64,000 nucleotides of DNA from Anaspis maculata. Lineage: Eukaryota; Arthropoda; Insecta; Coleoptera; Scraptiidae. Of the stretch, positions 61,740-64,000 are shown in pieces. Each line of letters starts with the position of its first letter. Within the stretch, counting starts at the first letter, position 1. The notes under the pieces are model-generated. The model searched no databases. It was not told where the DNA came from and was given only the letters and a program-made list of their open reading frames with translations. The DNA is taken from contig OX421963.1 in NCBI GenBank assembly GCA_949128115.1, forward strand, positions 35,881,979 through 35,945,978. The letters run 5' to 3'. The position numbers were made by a program, and so were the translations under genes.

Positions 61740-63090
61740 ACGTACGGTTACCGAGTCAAAAATAAGCTCCTCAACTGGCGGTTCTAAAAAAAGAAGAATG
61801 CTTGAGTCAAAAATAGACTTTATCTATGCAGTGAGTTCAAAAAAAAGAATGATACTTGAGTCAAGAATTAGTTCTTGATCTGGTAGGTCTGCATGGAAAG
61901 AAGGATGATACTTGAGTCGAAAATAAACTCCATATCTAGTATGCCTAAGGATACTTGATTCAAAAATAGACTCCTAATACGAGTAGTGGGTCCAAAAAGA
62001 AGGATGATACTTGAGTAAACGACCCCGTGGCACAGGTGGTCGTGCATCAGCCTGTGGTACGGTTGGTCCTAGGTTCGATTCCTAGTTATGTCTGGGTGTT
62101 TTGTGCTGTCCACATTTTGCGTTAATCGAGGTTTTTTCAAATGTATTAAATTATAAATAAACGCAAATAACTCCTATGGCGTTGAAGAAGCCGATAAGGA
62201 GGAAAACAAACTTTAAAAAACTTTAAAAAAAAACCAGAACCAGAACTTCTTATCTGGTGGGTCTGGAAAGGAAGCGATGTTTGAATCAAAAACTCAAAAA
62301 TAGGCTCTGTATATGGTGAGTCTAAAAAATAGCATGATAGGTACTCGATCAAAAATAAACTCCTGAACTAGCGGGTACAAAAAGTGTTCTTGTCAATACA
62401 TAATCTATGTAGTGAGTTGGAAAAGAATAAGGATGGTACTTGAGTGGAAATCAGTTATTCATTTGGTGGGTCAGGGAAGAAGGATCATACTCGAGTTCGA
62501 AATAAACTCCATATTTGGTAGGCCTAAGAATACTTGACTCAAAAATTAAACCCTCATCTGGTGGCGCTAAAAAGAAGGATGATACTTGAGCAAGAACTTA
62601 TCTTTTCTGGTGGGTCTAAGGTCTAAGTCTAAGAAGGATAAAACTTGAGTCTGATATTAATTCCTAATCTGGTGAGTCTCAAAAGAAGGATTATATACTT
62701 GAATAGAAAATGAACTTCTTATCTGGTGGGTCTGAGAAGAAGGATGATACCTCGGATGATACTTGCGTCAAAAATCGGTTTCTTATCTAATGGGTCCAAA
62801 AAAAATGATACTTGAGTTAAGAATACACTTCTCATTTTGTGAGTTTGAAAAAAAGGAGGATGCTTGAGTCAAAAATTCAGGAACTGACTGTGTATCTGGT
62901 GGTAATTAGGTACCAACTAATTACTAGACTTGAGTCAAAAAAGAAGGACGATACTCTAGTCAAAAATAAACTCCTCAACTGGCGGGTCTAAAAAAAGAAG
63001 GATAAGCAAAAAAACATTTTCTCATCAGGTGGGTCTGAAACGAAGGAAGATACTTAAGTGAAAATTAGATTCTTATCTGGTTATCGAATA
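61740..63090. repeat. Degenerate tandem repeats in the foldback core
   Basis: Units of very roughly 60-80 bp recur, built from gatgatacttgagtcaaaaat, a(a/g)actcctcatctggtgggtct and aaaaagaagga. Examples lie near 61860, 61905, 61950, 62000, 62580, 62640, 62700, 62760, 62940 and 63000. Related units are in the centre of the 29441-33240 palindrome. A SINE interrupts the array at 62021-62200. Confidence 0.75.
62021..62200 (+). mobile_element. tRNA-derived SINE in the foldback core
   Basis: The head has an A-box-like tggcacaggtggt (62028-62040) and a B box ggttcgattcc (62072-62082), both good matches to RNA polymerase III promoter boxes. It is followed by a non-tRNA body and an A/T-rich tail (aaattataaataaacg). 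The acceptor-stem halves do not pair, so it is not a functional tRNA. Its body differs from the SINEs at 8941 and 12560. Confidence 0.65.
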
Positions 63091-63593
63091 CACTTTTGGC
63101 GCTGAACACCAACCATGCTCGGAATCGCACCGGTACGGAATAGAGCATATCAATCTTTCAAATGTAGGTACCTATGGTCCAAAACTCAAAACGCTACAGT
63201 CCTGTCGGTAAATCGGCGATTCGGTGAATTGTCCTGTCGGTGAAATGGCGTGTCGGTGGAATGGCGGGTCGGTGAAATGTCCTGTCGGTGAAATGTCCTG
63301 TCGGTGAAATGGCGTGTCGGTGAAATGTCCTGTCGGTGAAATGGCGTGTCGGTGAATTGTCCTGTCGGTGAAATGGCGTGTCGGTGAAATGTCCTATCGG
63401 TGAAATGTCCTGTCGGTGAATCGGCGATTTGGTGAAATGTCCTGTTGGTGAAATGTCCAGTCGGTGAAGTGTCCTGTCGGTGAATCGGCGTGTCGGTGAA
63501 ATGTCCAGTCGGCGAAACGGCGAGTCGGTGAAATGTCCTGTCGGCGAATCGGCGATTCGGTGAGTTGGATGTCGGTGAAATGTCCAGTCAATA

Positions 63594-64000
63594 CAATAAT
63601 ACAATGCGTTTCTAAAGTGTATCTCGGTGAGAAGCAAAAAGTACAGATGGAACAAAGTATGTAGTTGTATGCTCAACTGAGAGAAATGAGCACACGCCAG
63701 TGAGTGAGGTTTGGTCAGTTGAAATCAAAGGACACAGCCTCAAACGATAGGCGTTTCAAGTTGAGTGATAATAAGGTTCCTGTCAGGCAGACATGCTGGT
63801 GCTAGTTAATTTCAAATCCACGTCATCCACGACGTCATCATGTACTCCCCTACTGTGACGTTACTCGTAAAAATGAAAAGTCTGCCTGCCTGTTTCAAAC
63901 TGCCTACATCAGCATACCGCGTATGTTGCTCAAAAATCAAAATCGTCTTACATGGCAGTGATGACATATAGGTGTCATTTTTTTACCAACTCCACCTACA
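63594..64000. other. Right edge of the window, nothing recognised
   Basis: About 400 bp with no exon of Abl or another gene recognisable and no strong repeat. Confidence 0.4.

Larger units (their letters stand above)
61000..63593. mobile_element. FB-like foldback element with 16-bp repeat arms
   Basis: The left arm (61000-61465) is a tandem array of the 16-bp unit atttcaccgacaggac and variants (atttcaccgacacgcc, attcaccgactcgcc). The right arm (63194-63593) is the same array inverted (ggcgtgtcggtgaaat). The outermost units agree (acatttcaccgacaaccaactcaccga versus the mirrored gagttggatgtcggtgaaatgt). The 1.7-kb middle contains degenerate units around acttgagtcaaaaataaactcc and catctggtgggtct. 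No transposase and no clear target duplication was seen. Confidence 0.85.

Noticed and set aside
62021..62095. Possible tRNA gene
   Set aside because: A and B boxes are present but acceptor and other stems do not pair and a SINE-type body follows.
63194..63676. Minus-strand 160-codon ORF with the same repeats
   Set aside because: It is the inverted right arm of the same foldback element.

Overview
This looks like insect nuclear DNA. Genes are split by GT-AG introns, the intervening sequence is AT-rich, small insect-style secreted-protein genes occur, and more than half of the window is introns and intergenic sequence packed with mobile-element debris. Scattered 'taggtacctac'-type strings are reminiscent of hemipteran genomes, but the species cannot be fixed from sequence alone.

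The main gene is an otoferlin-type ferlin on the + strand (2259-52416). Its 5' exons, encoding C2A and most of C2B, lie upstream of the window. I could join 18 consecutive coding exons that keep one reading frame: 5,028 nt, 1,675 codons plus stop. They run from the end of C2B through C2C, FerB and four further C2 blocks to a C-terminal membrane anchor. Its first visible exon exists in two versions (2259-2343 and 2821-2905), each 85 nt with the same phases, which is the signature of mutually exclusive splicing.

Other genes: (i) a tandem pair of small two-exon minus-strand genes for hydrophobic proteins (92 aa and 110 aa) inside the 15144-19774 ferlin intron; (ii) a small minus-strand two-helix membrane protein ORF with a one-base frameshift near the left edge; (iii) a convergent minus-strand gene for a secreted Ser/Gly- then Pro/Lys-rich protein (52624-53521) with TATA box and poly(A) signal; (iv) the last coding exon of an Abl-type tyrosine kinase gene (F-actin-binding domain, minus strand, 58127-58465), whose other exons must lie beyond the right edge.

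Mobile DNA: a gag-like ORF of an LTR retroelement (6135-7268), tRNA-derived SINEs, Tc1/mariner-type transposase relics, several short MITEs, and a striking set of large palindromes (1-3.8 kb). Three of them end at CAGGG or CAGAG motifs flanked by TATA on both sides. One 741-bp foldback element has arms of short tandem repeats and a perfect 9-bp target duplication, recalling Drosophila FB elements. A second (61000-63593) has arms made of a 16-bp repeat. About 80% of the 14.8-kb ferlin intron at 29048-43805 is palindromic. These palindromes, and the hairpin RNAs they imply inside the ferlin pre-mRNA, are the most unusual thing in the window.
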